Below are positions 15,656 to 15,757 of a stretch of DNA of 15,757 nt, one piece after another; positions within the stretch are counted from its first letter, which is position 1; every line of letters starts with the position of its first letter. The notes under the pieces are model-generated. The model was not told where the DNA came from. It ran no database searches and worked only from the letters and a program-made list of their open reading frames with translations. The DNA lies in the NCBI GenBank assembly GCA_964411125.1, contig CAYPJU010000109.1, positions 1 to 15,757 on the forward strand, given 5' to 3'. The stretch comes from JBFIHF01 sp964411125. Its GTDB lineage: Bacteria; Myxococcota_A; Bradymonadia; Bradymonadales; Bradymonadaceae. The position numbers and the translations under genes were made by a program.

Positions 15656-15757
15656 GGACCGCCGGGCTCCGTCCCGGCGCGGACCGCCGGCCTCCGTCCG
15701 GTCGCGGACCGCCGGGCTCCGTCCCGGCGCGGACCGCCGGGCTCCGTCCCGGCGCGG
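15656..15757. repeat. 25-bp GC-rich tandem repeat array, continuing beyond the window
   Basis: Four head-to-tail 25-bp units occupy 15656-15680, 15681-15705, 15706-15730 and 15731-15755, with two further bases at the edge. Units 1, 3 and 4 are identical; unit 2 differs at three positions. Each identical unit contains CGCCGGG and CCCGGCG as a 7-bp stem around a six-base loop. A period of 25 is not a multiple of three and there are no spacers, so neither coding repeats nor a CRISPR array fit. Array length beyond the right edge is unknown. Confidence 0.9.

Noticed and set aside
15656..15757. The tandem array considered as a CRISPR array
   Set aside because: Units are directly adjacent with no unique spacers, and no cas gene is in the window.

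Overview
This 15.8 kb window of high-GC DNA is a dense stretch of bacterial chromosome with no tRNA, rRNA, transposase, phage gene or CRISPR array that I can see. Most genes are housekeeping: protein quality control, arginine synthesis, chromosome dimer resolution, (p)ppGpp signalling and RNA processing. The lineage is inferred only. A J-domain protein with a winged-helix-like N-terminus and C-terminal TPRs beside a DnaK paralogue, plus hslVU next to argD, points to the Deltaproteobacteria in the broad sense (Myxococcota, Desulfobacterota, Binatota or similar). A 16S or marker-gene tree would be needed to settle this.

Layout. (1) Bases 1-3984, minus strand: a chaperone operon read from right to left. 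It holds a J-domain/TPR protein, a DnaK with a short C-terminal lid, and an unrecognised hyperacidic protein that runs off the left edge. (2) Bases 3985-4238: a divergent intergenic region. (3) Bases 4239-7388, plus strand: hslV, hslU and argD, each overlapping the next by a few bases. (4) Bases 7437-8354, minus strand: xerC, convergent with argD. (5) Bases 8460-9530, plus strand: an exported protein of unknown function with an amidotransferase-like fold and a C-terminal SH3-like segment. (6) Bases 9699-11867, plus strand: a bifunctional RelA/SpoT enzyme. (7) Bases 15538 back to 11871, minus strand: a tight operon mnmA, rnc, tatA, yicC, gmk. It converges on rel with a 3-base gap. (8) Bases 15539-15757: an intergenic region with a possible promoter, a 20-bp inverted repeat and four copies of a 25-bp GC-rich tandem repeat that reaches the window edge.

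How it works together. DnaK/J protein and HslUV form a proteostasis neighbourhood of folding and degradation arms transcribed divergently. Rel and Gmk both work on guanine nucleotides. MnmA, RNase III and YicC act on RNA. The parts least explained by known families are the hyperacidic protein, the exported SH3 protein, and the tandem-repeat array with its flanking palindrome. No complete novel system is obvious. The best candidate is the three-gene J protein/short-lid DnaK/hyperacidic protein module.
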